Assembly: GCA_001692895.1 (NCBI GenBank)
Contig: KV748203.1
Coordinates: 1,270,330-1,334,329 of the forward strand
Origin: Cenococcum geophilum 1.58
Taxonomy: Eukaryota > Ascomycota > Dothideomycetes > Gloniales > Gloniaceae
Length of the DNA: 64,000 nt
Direction: 5' to 3'
The notes below the pieces were generated by a model, which was given only the letters and a program-made list of their open reading frames with translations, made no database searches and was not told the DNA's origin. A program made the translations under genes and the position numbers. Of the stretch, positions 11,905 through 23,004 are shown in pieces (position 1 is the stretch's first letter; every line of letters begins with the position of its first letter).

Positions 11905-12690
11905 GTCTGGAGAACAGCTATATCTAGAGAATTATTGGATTGGCCTAAAATGACGGTCCTCTTAGCAGCGCTAAATAGGACACTACGTTTGGAGAATAGC
12001 CACGTCTTAAGAATAGCTACGTCCGGAGATTGGATGTCTAATTAGCCTAAAATGACGGTCCTCTTAGCAGCGCAAAATAGGAAACCACGTCTAGAGAACA
12101 CCACGTTTTAAGAACAGCCACGTCTAGAGATTAGATGTCTAATTGGCCCAAAATGACCGGTCCTCTTAGCAGCGCTAAATAGGAAACCATGTTTAGAGAA
12201 CAGCTACGTCTAGAGAATTATCGGATGCCTAATTGGCCTAAAATAACGGTCCTCTTAGCAGCGCTAAATAGGACACTATATTTAGAGAACAGCTATATCT
12301 TAAGAATAGCTACGTCCAGAGATCGGATATCTAATTGGCCTAAAATGACGGTCCTCTTAGCAGCGCTAAATAGGACACCACGTCTAGAGAACAGCTACGT
12401 CTTAAGAATAGCTACGTCCGGAAATCGGATGTCTAATTGGCCTAAAATGACGGTCCTCTTAGTAGCGCTAAATAGGACACCACGTCTAGAGAACAGCCAC
12501 GTCTTAAGAATAGCTATATCCGGAGATCGGATATCTAATTAGCCTAAAATGACGGTCCTTTTAGCAGCGTAAAATAGGAAACTACGTCTAGAGAACAGCT
12601 ATGTCTTAAATAGCCACGTTTAGAGAATTACTGGATACCCAATTAGCTTAAAATGATAAGAATAACTAATCTAACGAATAGTTATATCCG
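11905..12690. repeat. 102-bp tandem repeat, about seven copies
   Basis: The phrase CCTAAAATGACGGTCCTCTT recurs at 11944, 12046, 12147, 12237, 12339, 12441 and 12543, spacings 102, 101, 90, 102, 102, 102. Each unit also carries CACGTCTAGAGAACAGC and CACGTCTTAAGAATAGC half-repeats, so the unit itself arose from shorter repeats. A 117-codon open frame crosses units 4-6 because 102 is a multiple of three. The other copies carry stops or break phase, so I do not call it a gene. Differences between copies are largely transitions at CpA/TpG. Confidence 0.85.
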
Positions 12691-12989
12691 AATAATAGTC
12701 TATAGAAAGTTATAACTAGTTTAAGTCTTACCTGTTTTGCCTTCTTTTTACCGCGCCTAATATATCTTATTACTATGGATTTAAACGCGGTACTTTTGTT
12801 AATATAGCCTTAAGAAGAAGTTTATAAAGCGCCTCTAAACGTAAAACGTAAGTGTAATATAAAATCTATAATCTAATATAATTAAAATAGTAGAGGTTTT
12901 GTACGGAATATAATTAGTAATTTAAAACACCTATAGATAAAACCTTTACCTTATAGCATCTAGAGCTGCCTTGGCACTCTCTTTTATAG

Positions 12990-13200
12990 TTAAGCTCTTC
13001 TAGAGAAAGGACTTCTACGGCTATTATAACTTAATATCTTCCGTTCTAAACGGAAATCGGCTAAAAAATCTAGCTTTAGGTAGCCATCACGTGGATCTAA
13101 CAGCCGCCTCTTAATAGATTGACAGGAACAATTAACGGCAATTATTTTCCTCCTAAACTTCTTAAGTCTCTTAATATTGTCATTGCTAGCTCCCTTAAAC
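12990..13200 (-). pseudogene. Possible second DUF3723-like fragment
   Basis: The minus strand reads NDNIKRLKKF near 13160-13187 and, 30 residues on, LDPRDGYLKLDFLADFRLE near 13041-13090. These resemble the RLKN-x-F and FPPNFRLEC landmarks of the DUF3723 gene next door, but the distance between them is about twenty residues shorter and nothing convincing follows. It could be a decayed paralogue, a deletion derivative, or chance. 12690-12990 and 13200-14160 show no other feature I can name. Confidence 0.25.
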
Positions 13201-14159
13201 CTTTAAATGGAAAGTATAGCAACTTAATCTTAATGCTAGCCGCGCCTCTTCAACTAATACTCCTCTCCGTCGCGAGTCTTCGCTCCTATTAAAGGAACTT
13301 ACTATTCTAAATCTGTTACCCGCTATAAGTTCCTTTTATGCCTTAAATAGAAACCTAGGGGTCTAATTCCGGACCCCTATTATATTTATCGCTCTTTTCC
13401 TTTAGCAAATTATAAGAGGCATAAATCTGTCCTTCGCACCTATTTTTTAGCTAATAATAATATTGGAAAATAGACTTTCCCATTATTATATACCGCTTAG
13501 GATAATCTCTACGCCTGAAAAACGCTATATATAGATCGATTTGGAAACACTAGGAGGACTTATAATACGTTCCTAAACCGGCTTCCTTAATCGACTTATA
13601 GAAGGTAATACCCCTTATAATCGCAATGCTTCGGCCAGGAAAAGACTCTACTCCCTAGATAGGGATGATGTGGATTCTAAAACTGGCCTATAGCGTTTTA
13701 GACTCCCTAAAGCTATTAAATCTGGGGTTAGGGTATATAAATACGTAAGAATAAAACATAGATCTCTATAGAGGATCTATAAGAAGACCTATTAGCTATG
13801 ACTTGGTATTAAAGATTGGGTCGCAGTGGCTAAGAGGAGAGATCTCCTATCTAATGTCGTTATAGTAAGAAGTAATAGGTACAGTATAGCTAGTATTTAG
13901 TAGAGGGGTTGCGTAGTAAGGCAGAGGGGCTCCTATTATTCCAGTGGTGGTATTCTAATATCTACGTCTTATAACTTTCTCCCGCGTTTTAGAAGGAGTA
14001 AACACTAGAGGCGAAATTCTAGATTTGCGGTAGAGGCCTTATAGGAGACTCTTAACTTAGGGACGATTATAATATCTCTTTAGTGTGCCTTTAGCATACT
14101 AATATGTTTTAGGCTTGCCTAAAAATTTTAGCCTTAAATATTGCATTAGTGCGTTTAAA

Positions 14160-16660
14160 TATCCTCTAGATAGAGGAGTAGTATAGTGTCTAAAAACGCT
14201 TCGGTCCGCAATAGTTATCTCCGCTTTAGTTTTAGTTCTTAGGAGGTCAATACTACTCTCCTTAAAAAGAAATGGCTGTTCTCCTTAATTGGTTATATAT
14301 TCTTTATATTCTTTAATAATAGCGTCCCCTCCTAGAAGATATGCTGCAACTAATTTATAATCTAAGTAACCCCCTTAGGGAGTGGGGGTCTGTAGAAGCA
14401 ATTAATATCCACTAGCGTAAGGTCTATAGCCTACAATCTCCTTTTTAACTCCATTGTTATATACCTATCCTCTAAACGTATGCAGTTTGGGCCTAGTAAA
14501 TAGAATATCCGGGGGTTAATTAGCTCCTATAGATGGAATTTCGTTGCCTCCTATAGGTAGGACTGTGCTATTAGGGGGCTGGTTTCCGCCTCTCCGCTTC
14601 CTTCTATAGGTAAATTAGTATTACTAGCATTCCCTAAGGTTCTATTACCGCTACGCTGCTCTTAGCTGCCGTTTTCTTATAGTGTTGGCTTAAGCGTGCT
14701 ATAAAGCGTTTCCATAATGGGATAATTGTAGAATTTATAAATATATTTAACTATATACGATCGAACTTTCTGCCAATTGTTATCTGTGGTGGCTCTCCTA
14801 TATATCCTTTTATGGGGCAACTAAAAGTTAGGATAAAATATATTACTAGTATCTTAAGACCTAGTTTAGTTCGCGTTATAAAATGTAAGCCTCGCGCTAC
14901 CTTTATCCGTATTACCATTTATTAAGGAGGTGACCGCGGTAACGATTGCGTTATAGAAAGTAGTATTACGCTAGTCTCTCCCCATATCCTAGACTTAAGA
15001 ATCCTATATATTAAGATCTGGGTTATAATTAGAAAAATGCTATTATATTAAAATGCTGCTTATACTACTTTTAGGATCTATATAATTAGTATGGAAATCA
15101 TTTAGCTATCTATCTAGATTAAAGTTAGCTATATTTTAAATTTCTTACAATCTCCGTTTCTCTTCTTTAAAGATATACTAAATTTTAGGATAAATGTAGA
15201 ATAACTTGCTAAGTAACCTATCCCTATCCTAATTCCTCATCGTAGCACTTTTTCCGCGAGGAGGTGGTGGGGGAGTGCCTCCTATGCTAGGAGGTAGTGG
15301 AGTGCCTACTCTAGTAGGAGGTGGGGATGGTATATAAACTTCGCGCCAACTTCCATACGTTGGAACCGAATATCTGCATTTAGGACACCTATTTGCTAAG
15401 CCGCCGTCTTTAATACAGTCTTGGTGGAACCTATAGTCATATAGTAAGACTACTAATTAAGTACTTTGCGTTAGTCTATCTCTATATATAAAGCACTCCA
15501 TCTTATTTTTATTTAATATTATATAATCCTTCTCTTCTAACTTTAGTGGACGACTTATAAAGCTTATAGACTAAGTAGGATAGACTAGGCATCTATTATT
15601 AAGACCGCTACGTTTAATACAGTTCTAGTGCATAGTATGGCTACATTATATATATCCAAAATCTCCGTCTATTAATAGCGAATCTCTATTTAATACTAAA
15701 TCCCTTATAGCCTAATAATAAAAGCTATATCTTAATTCTATATTGCGAAAAGCCTCCGATTTTTCTGCTAAGTAAAATACTCCTATTAGTATATACCAGG
15801 AAAGCTATAACGAAGGCTTATTCCAATCTTCTTTTAGTACTTCTTACCACCTTATATAGACTTTCTATAAAGGGCCAAGTGCCTGCTATAAAGGTGAATT
15901 AAAAGGTTGGTTTAATATATTAGGTAGCTGGTTTGTAGTTTCCTCTCTAGGGGTTAGTAGCTAAGATTGAGTTTCTACTAACACTAGCTGCTGAGGTTAT
16001 TAGGGAATCGAAGTAGACTTAATTAATTTTACGGGTTATTACTATAGAGTTGATGGAGATAAGGGGATATTAGGAGACTCTCTAAAAATAGGATTTTCCT
16101 CTTTAGGGGTTACTGGCTAAGATTGGGTCTCTGGTAACACTGACTACTAAGGTTATTTAGGAATTAAAGTAAACTTAATTAATTCTATGGGTTGTTGCTA
16201 TAAAGTTAACGGAGATAAGGGGATACTCTAGGAATAGGATCCCTAGAAGGCGATTACTATTCACGCGCTATAGTGAACGAGGTAGTAACTTCCTCTTTAG
16301 GGGCTGGTGACTAAAATCGGGTCTCTGGTAACACTAACCGCTAAAGTTATTTAGGAATTAAAGTAGACTTAATTAATTCTATAGGTTGTTACTATAAAGT
16401 TAACGGAGATAAAGGAGAGATATTAGGAGACCCTTTAGAAATTAAATCTCTAAGAGGCGATTGCTATTTACCCACTAAAGTGGACAAGGTGCTAGATTTT
16501 ATAGGTTGCAATAACTGTTCTTACTACTAGCTTAAAGGAGTCGGAGTAGAGTTTTTACTAGAGAAAGGCCCACTACAAGGTAGTGGTGGTATATTTCCTG
16601 CGGTTGTGGCACTTATATATATAGGAGTTTAACCAGTACGCTCCTTATAAATTAGTAAAT
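14160..16660 (-). pseudogene. Pro/Gln-rich protein with two RING-like modules (RIP-inactivated)
   Basis: Minus-strand frame readable for about 2.5 kb. First comes a Pro/Gln-rich section made of three degenerate repeats (15941-16500; core PLSPLTL...QPIELIKFTLIPK). Next is a first C-x-H-x2-H-x2-C module, CSHTMHQNCIKRSGLNNRC, at about 15588-15650, and a second, fuller one at 15371-15500: CFIY (former CFIC), then HQDCI and NRCPKCR, giving the C3H-type RING spacing. A proline-rich segment (PSPPPTR, PLPPS, PPPPPRG) follows at 15250-15340. A long tail of about 350 residues, without a motif I recognise, runs to about 14160. RING proteins usually act as ubiquitin or SUMO ligases; that role is inferred only from the ligand pattern. 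I do not know the family. Confidence 0.6.
15941..16500 (-). repeat. Coding tandem repeat in the RING gene (156-194 bp, three copies)
   Basis: The plus-strand phrase TCCTCTTTAGGGG starts copies at 15941 (as TCCTCTCTAGGGG), 16097 and 16291. Each copy contains TTAATTAATT and AGTTAACGGAGATAA-type blocks. The copies differ mostly by an added segment (GGCGATTRCTATT) in copies 2 and 3. On the minus strand each copy encodes a Pro/Gln/Ser-rich module ahead of the RING domains. Confidence 0.75.
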
Positions 16661-17160
16661 CACTTTCTTTTAGGGATAGTATAGAGTTAAAATAAGAAGT
16701 AATTAGATTGACGACCTCGCGCCTAGGGCACTAAACCTCTTCTTAGTAGTAGATCGTGGCCCTATGGCAGCCGCGAAACAGGCCCCTATTAAGACGTGCG
16801 CTTTAACGTCCACTAGTTTATTTACTGGCGGATTGCGTAGCAAACAAGTTTAAGGCTTATACTTGCTTAATATTAAGTAGTAGGGGATATAAAGAACGAC
16901 TTAAAGCAGAATATAAACCATAATATAAATAAGGCATGCCCTAGACTATCTAGTTTATATAATTAGGCTAGCTAATTAAGCAATTTAAGTAAAAGAACGT
17001 AAAACGATTTTAGGGCACGTAGGGTATAATTACCGTAAAGCACCATCCTTTTATACTTCTTTTTAGCATTTAGAACTTTAAAGACCGGAAAGGGGCCACC
17101 TAGTCTAAGGCCCATTTTTAGGCTCTATATAAGAGGGACCGAAAAACGGCTTCTATTAGC
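16660..17160. other. Intergenic, no feature seen
   Basis: Divergent spacer between the minus-strand RING gene and the plus-strand gene that starts by 17161. It should hold both promoters, but no regulatory motif stands out after RIP. Confidence 0.4.
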
Positions 17161-20040
17161 TATAATTAGTTGCCTATACTTTAAGGGTTAGCTTTATTAT
17201 CCTACGCAAGGACTATATTCTAGACCCCTTCCATATTCTTAGGACATCTAGGGCAATTATATAAATGCGGTCACTCCCGCACTTATATTAGTAAGTTCTA
17301 TAATAATAAAAAAGGCTATATATTTACTTGCTATTATATAAGTTTTTATATTTTCTGCTAGGCTTAGTCTAGCTTAAAATTAAAGCCTTAGTAGCATCGC
17401 CCTAGCTATAACTACATTCGCTAGTAAACCCACACTAACTCCTTTTTATCTCTTGCCCTTAGTAAATAGCTTATACCCTTATATAGAGGCAACTGTTTAA
17501 ATCTAGATTAGTAATTTATTAGGCTCTAGTATTATTAACCTTACTAATTTCGCCATTATATCTAGCTTTTATAGGCCCAAAAGTACCTCTTTCTTAAACT
17601 TAACCTTAATAGTGCATTATAGTCCTTATTAAACGGATAGATCTCCTACTACGTACTCCACAACCTCTTAGTCTAATATCACTATAATCCTACTAAACGC
17701 TGCCAACTTATCCTTTAACTTTAATGCAACTGCTAGACCTTTAGTTTAACTGTTTATAACGCCCACGCTAACAAACCCTAGCATTCTTACTAGAGTAAGT
17801 GTCCTATCTAAGTAGGGTTTCCTAAATATTTCTATGCTTTTATTTACTATCTTTATTTAGATAGCTATAGTCCTAATCTAGCGCTAATATAGTTTCTTAC
17901 TTTACTACTTTAGATATAGATATATAGTAAAGGCAATAATGCAATCAATTAGAATTATTTATTAGTACTTACTTTACGCTAGAAGATTACTATTAAACTT
18001 ATTAGTTATTAACTTAGTAAAGTACCACTCTATTTATATTATAAGCGACGCCGTTATAGATATATTATCTAAGCAGTAATCTTATTAAATTGGATTTAGC
18101 CTTAGATCCACTCTAGTCTAAATTAATTTAGGCTTAGTATCTTCCTATATTAGCTAGATATCTGCCTAGGGAAGTATAACTTTATATTAGATCTAATATA
18201 AGGTAAAGATAAATCTAGTCTAACAAGATCACTATATCTAAGCAATATAGTTTAGGAATAATCCTTAGATTTATAAATAAAGAATTAATAGATATTTAGC
18301 GCACTATATAAGGCTAATCCCCTTAACCTATAAGGAGATATTCTTCTTACTCTTCCCCAGTATTGCCAGCTAGATCTTTTATCACTATAGGTTCCGGTAA
18401 CAGCATAGCAGGTCTTCTAAAATAGATTTAACTAGGCTTATAAAAGCGCACCATAGTTGCCTTCTCTCTATTAGTAGAAGACTTCTACATTCCTTTTATA
18501 ATGCAAGGGGAGTAAATTAGCTTATCCTCTAATATAGGCCCACAAGAGCTCTTTTTAGGCCATATTAGCGTATAACCGCATCCACAGAACATACTAATTT
18601 GTTTAATTTCCAGTTAAAGTAGTAATTAATCTTCTAGATCGAAATAGCTTGGATTAACTTAGTAGTATTTCTAAAGATACAAAAATTAATTATAATAAGA
18701 GCACGCTTAAATAGACCATTAAGGGGCAGAGGCGCCTTATAAATAATAGTTACCGTTCTAGAAATGGACCTAATATAGAAGGCATATTGCTAGGAGCACT
18801 ATTGTTCCGTATATTAACAGTCCCAAAACCAGGTCCTTGGCCAGAAGTAGGTCCTAAATAATAATAGTAAAAGGGACACATTCTGGGTCCCTAAGTTTCC
18901 CGCCTAAAAACTGGCACTTAGTAATGTTTTCCGCTATATTACCATTAAAGTGTACCCCTACTTATCCTATAAACGACAATATAGACACTAACTCCAGCTA
19001 TAAAACTAAGATTTTAACTATATAACCCTCCACCCTAAATAAAACTTTCTCCATTAAAACCTTAATAAAAAGGGTAGAAGAGTTTTAAAAAAGGGACTAA
19101 CTAGAGACTCTTAAAAGGCTTATAAGGAAGAATTTCCTCTTACAGCGACGTCTTATACGCTATTAGGAATACTAGTGTTCTATACTTAATCTACTATAGA
19201 AGGCCTATAAAGCTCTTTAGTCAATATATAATACGCTTAAAAAACACTCTTATAAGGAAATAGCGGCTAAGTAAAACTGGCTTACATTCTAGGGAATTAG
19301 GATAGAATCTACTAAAGATTTAGGATATAGTCTAGGTGGATAGATTTAGCTATATTAATATTACTTTAAGGGTTAGCAACTTTTATCTCTTTATTAGTAA
19401 TTGCTTTAATAGTTTATAGGTATACTTCCGATATATTACATTATAAAGGCCTAAAACTTTAAATCTCTTTAATCTAGATTTCTTATATACTCCTCTAACT
19501 ACTTTAGAGAGATAAGTAGAGACGCTAGGCAGCCCTTTTTCTTTTTCTAATAAAGGCTCTTCTAAGCAGCCGCAATGTAGGTAAAATATAGTACATTATA
19601 TAAGAAATTAATATAGTGCGCATACTTGCAAATTCTAAAAGGTGCTAAATAGTAACCGAGTAATAATAGGGGTAAGAAAAGGTGGGTTATTATTTAAGCT
19701 ATATACGTTTTAGCAGCTAGTTATATAGGGCCTAAAGCTTAATTATATAAAAATGGCCTATTCTACTCCTAAAAATAAGCGGTTTTAAAAATGGACTTCT
19801 TATAACTAAGAACATTGCCTATATATTCCTGCTAGAGTTAGGTAGTTAAGTACCTTATTAAAATGGAAAAGGGATATAGTAGATATATTCCTCTATCTCT
19901 ACAGAGTCCTATACTAATAAATAGTCGCTTACTATACAAATTCCACTTAAAGTAACTAACGAACTATTAGCCAGTAACAGCGTAAACTATCCCTAAATAA
20001 CCCAGCTACTTTAACTTTATGCTACATCGGCAAAATATAG
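17161..20040 (+). pseudogene. Long unassigned gene with N-terminal Cys/His segment (RIP-inactivated)
   Basis: A single plus-strand phase (positions with remainder 1 modulo 3) can be followed for about 2.9 kb, with nearly all stops explained as former Gln or Trp codons. That makes it the longest single-frame relic in the window. It begins with a possible metal-binding stretch, LGHLGQLYKCGHSRTYIS followed by TCYY. It continues as a Gln/Leu-rich region of about 300 residues, then a Pro/Gln-rich section around 18830-19040 (PKPGPWPEVGPK), then KNTLIRKQRLSK near 19235, and a C-terminal part with LLKWKRDIVDIFLYLYRVL near 19860. No start codon is evident and it may begin further upstream. I recognise no family; the pattern would fit a large Gln-rich regulatory or structural protein, but that is a guess. 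Confidence 0.5.
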
Positions 20041-20097
20041 TACCCTTTCAATGGCCTCAATGGTTGGTGGTTGACGCAATTAGCGCGCAGTTAAGGT

Positions 20098-20222
20098 CAT
20101 TTGGCAACTCGACCGACTAGCCTATATCGTGTTTTTTTGACACGCAGCCTGCGCGCAGCCTGCGCGCAACCTACGCGCAACCTACGCACAACCTGCCAGC
20201 AATCTGCGCATTTGGCAACCAT
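20098..20222. repeat. 11-bp GC-rich tandem repeat flanked by ATTTGGCAAC
   Basis: Five copies of an 11-bp unit close to CCTGCGCGCAG, drifting to CCTACGCGCAA, sit between two direct copies of CATTTGGCAAC (20098 and 20209). The block is richer in G and C than its surroundings and keeps many CpG sites, so it stands out from the RIP-type background. It could be the remnant of a short mobile element; no inverted termini were found. Confidence 0.6.
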
Positions 20223-20339
20223 AATTATATTTACCTCTTTTATACTAATAGCATATTTTAAATAAATAAAAGCTATTTTAAAGCTATTTATAAGGCTAGC
20301 AAAATAAATATTATTATTTTAGATAATTTAATATAATAT

Positions 20340-22045
20340 AGCGATGGTTCTNTTNTACCTATNTANTNTACCTATTNACTTACCTACCTNCCTNNATNGC
20401 CTANCTATNTNNATCTACCTACCTATCTACATCGCCTACCTATCTATATCTACCTGTCTGCATTTACCTACCTATCTGCATCTACCTACCTATCTATATT
20501 TACCTACCCGTTAGCATCTACTTACCTATTTACATCTGCTTACCTATCTGCATCTACTTACCTATCTGCATCTACCTGCCTATCTATATCTGCTTACCTA
20601 TCTACATCTACCTACCTATCTACATCTACCTACCCATTAACATCTACCTATTTGTGCCTACCTGTCTGTGCTACCTTAATTCAATCAATCAATCGAATCG
20701 TTTATAGTGTTGGCTAGCTAGTCGTTGTCGTCTGGCTCTAGCAACGGTCGTCTGGTTCTAGCGACGGTCGTCTGGCTCTGGCAACAGTCGTCTAGTTCTG
20801 GTAACAGTCGTCTAGCTAGCGACGGTCGTCTAGTTCTGGCGACGGTCGTCTAGCNCTGGCAACGGTTGTCTGGTTCTGGCGACGGTCGTCTAGCTCTAGC
20901 AACGGTCGTCTAGTTCTAGTAACGGTCGTCTGGCTGGCGACGGTCGTCTAGTTCTAGCAACGGTCGTCTAGTTCTAGCGACGGTCGTCTGGCTCTGGCAA
21001 CGGTCGTCTGGTTCTAGTAACGGTCGTCTGGCTAGCGACGGTCGTCTAGTTCTAGCGACGGTCGTCTAGTTCTAGCGACGGTCGTCTAACTCTGGCAACA
21101 GTCGTCTGGTTCTGGTAACGGTCGTCTAGCTGGCAACGGTCGTCTGGTTCTAGCGACGGTCGTCTAGCGCTGGCAACGGTTGTCTGGTTCTGGCGACGGT
21201 CGTCTAGCTCTGGCAACGGTTGTCTGGTTCTAGTAACGGTCGTCTAGCTGGCGACGGTCGTCTAGTTCTAGCAACAGTCGTCTGGTTCTGGCGACGGTCG
21301 TCTGGTTCTAGCAACGGTCGTCTGGCTCTGGCAACGGTCGTCTAGTTCTGGTAACGGTCGTCTGGCTAGCAACAGTCATCTAGTTCTGGCGACGGTCGTC
21401 TGGCGCTAGCAACGGTTGTCTAATTCTGGCGACGGTCGTCTGGCTCTAGCAACGGTCGTCTGGTTCTGGTAACGGTCGTCTGGCTAGCAACGGTCGTCTA
21501 GTTCTAGCGACGGTCGTCTAGCTCTAGCAACAGTCGTCTGGTTCTAATAACGGTCGTCTAGCTAGCGACAGTCGTCTGGTTCTAGCGACGGTCGTCTAGC
21601 GCTAGCAACGGTTGTCTGGTTCTGGCGACGGTCGTCTAGCTCTGGCAACGGTCGTCTGGTTCTAGTAACAGTCATCTGGCTAGCGACGGTCGTCTGGTTC
21701 TAGCAACGGTCGTCTAGTTCTGGCGACGGTCGTCTAACTCTAGCAACGGTCGTCTGGTTCTGGTAACGGTCGTCTAGCTAGCAACAGTCGTCTAGTTCTA
21801 GCGACAGTCGTCTAGTTCTGGCGACGGTCGTCTGGCTGGCAATGGTCGTCTAGTTCTAGTAACGGTCATCTGGTTCTGGCGACGGTCGTCTAGTTCTAGC
21901 AACGGTCCTCTGCTAGCTGCCGTTCTGGTGCCTCCCTAGGTAGGAAGGATATAAAGAAGAAAGGAAGGGTAAAAAATAAGGTGGTTACATAGGGTAGAGG
22001 CACGTGTAGAGGCTATCGGGAATATAGCGGGGACCCGATGCAGAG
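20340..22045. repeat. Dispersed repeat, copy 1 (with expanded minisatellite)
   Basis: The same series of segments as copy 2 at 45018-45670: a C/T-rich CTACCTACCTATCTGCAT array (20340-20680, partly N), a TTCAATCAATC...AATCG stretch (about 20681-20700), a TCGTCTGGTTCT block, then CCTCCCTAGGTAGG (about 21930), an AAGGAAGGGT...AATAAGGTGG stretch and TCGGGAATATAGCGGGGACC (about 22017). In this copy the TCGTCTGGTTCT block has expanded to about 1.2 kb. After GGGGACCCGATG the two copies diverge; here a 12-bp array follows. Confidence 0.8.
20715..21910. repeat. 20/18-bp minisatellite with higher-order structure
   Basis: About sixty units of the form GACGGTCGTCTGGTTCTGGC (20 bp) interrupted by an 18-bp variant lacking TTC (GGCTAGCGACGGTCGTCT type). 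The 18-bp variant recurs near 20810, 20930, 21028, 21127, 21245, 21362, 21480, 21560, 21677, 21774 and 21833. Most spacings are close to 118 or 98 bp, that is five or four 20-mers plus one 18-mer. Units differ mainly by TGG/TAG and GCA/GCG changes, typical of RIP acting on the array. Confidence 0.85.
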
Positions 22046-22465
22046 CTTCGTGTAGAGCCTCTGTACGCAGAGCTTCGCGCAGAGCCTCGTGCAGAGCCTC
22101 TATACGCAGAGCCTCGTGCAGAGCCTCTGTACGCAGAGCTCTCGCAGAGCCTCGTGCAGAGCCTCTATACGCAGAGCTTCGCGCAGAGCCTCGCGCAGAG
22201 CCTCGTGCAGAGCCTCGTGCAGAGCTTCGTGCAGAGCTTCGTGCAGAGCTTCGTGCAGAGCTTCGTGCAGAGCTTCGTGCAGAGCTTCGTGCAGAGCTTC
22301 GTGCAGAGCTTCGTGCAGAGCCTCTGTACGCAGAGCTTCGTGTAGAGCCTCGTGAAGAGCCTTATGCGAAGCTTCGTGCAGAGCTTTGTGCAGAGCCTCT
22401 ATGCGCAGAGCTTCGTGCAGAGCCTCTGTACGCAGAGCTTCGTGTAGAGCCTCGTGCAGAGCCTC
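22035..22465. repeat. 12-bp minisatellite (GCAGAGCTTCGT)
   Basis: About 35 copies of GCAGAGCTTCGT/GCAGAGCCTCGT with interspersed GCAGAGCCTCTGTAC variants. Because 12 is a multiple of three, long open frames arise on both strands (for example EALH repeats on the minus strand and CRAS or VQSF repeats on the plus strand). They are low-complexity by-products. The array begins exactly where copy 1 of the dispersed repeat loses similarity to copy 2. Confidence 0.85.
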
Positions 22466-22574
22466 CAAGTAATAAGACTATAAGATTGTATGAGATTGTA
22501 TAAGATTATATAAGATTATATAGGATTATATATAATAGTTAAATATATAGTATATAACTTTACCTTAATCGCAC

Positions 22575-23000
22575 GTTAAGAAATATACAGTTAGCTTTTA
22601 AAGTTGTTAAGTAGGTTAACTACATNTTAAGTTAGTTAAATTATATNTTAAGTAGGTCAATTGCGTATTAAGTTAGTTAAATTGCATATTAAGTAGGTCA
22701 ACTGCGTATCGAGTTAGTTAAATTGCATATTAAGTAGGTCAACTGCGTGTTGAGTTAGTTAAATTACATGTCAAATAGGTCAACTGCGTGTTAAGTTAGT
22801 TAAATTGCATGTCAAGTAGGTCAACTACGTGTTAAGTTAGTTAAATTGCATGTTAAGTAGGTTAACTGCGTGTTAAGTTAGTTAAATTGCATGTTAAGTA
22901 GGTCAACTGCGTGTCGAGTTGGTCAAATTGTATGTTAAGTTGGTTAATTGCGTATTAAGTTGGTTAATTGCGTGTCGAGTTGGTCAAATTGCATGTCAAT
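22575..23000. repeat. 41-bp two-part tandem repeat
   Basis: Alternating half-units GTTAAGTTAGTTAAATTGCAT (shown here as 21 bp, split GTTAAGTTAG and TTAAATTGCAT) and GTTAAGTAGG plus TCAACTGCGT, giving a 41-bp period repeated about ten times. The two halves are themselves related, so the array grew from a roughly 20-bp ancestor. The period is not a multiple of three, so it is non-coding. N calls occur at 22626 and 22647. A TGAG/ATAAGATTATATAAG-type run precedes it at 22480-22530. Confidence 0.8.
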
Positions 23001-23004
23001 TACG

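Noticed and set aside
12189..12542. 117-codon open frame with 34-residue repeats
   Set aside because: Created by the 102-bp tandem unit; other copies in the same array carry stops or phase breaks, so no selection for coding is visible.
20715..21910. CRISPR-like look of regularly spaced repeats
   Set aside because: There are no distinct spacers; units are contiguous, and the sequence is clearly eukaryotic.
22089..22468. Long open frames on both strands (88-122 codons)
   Set aside because: They lie wholly in the 12-bp minisatellite, whose unit is four codons; openness on three frames at once is a repeat artefact.
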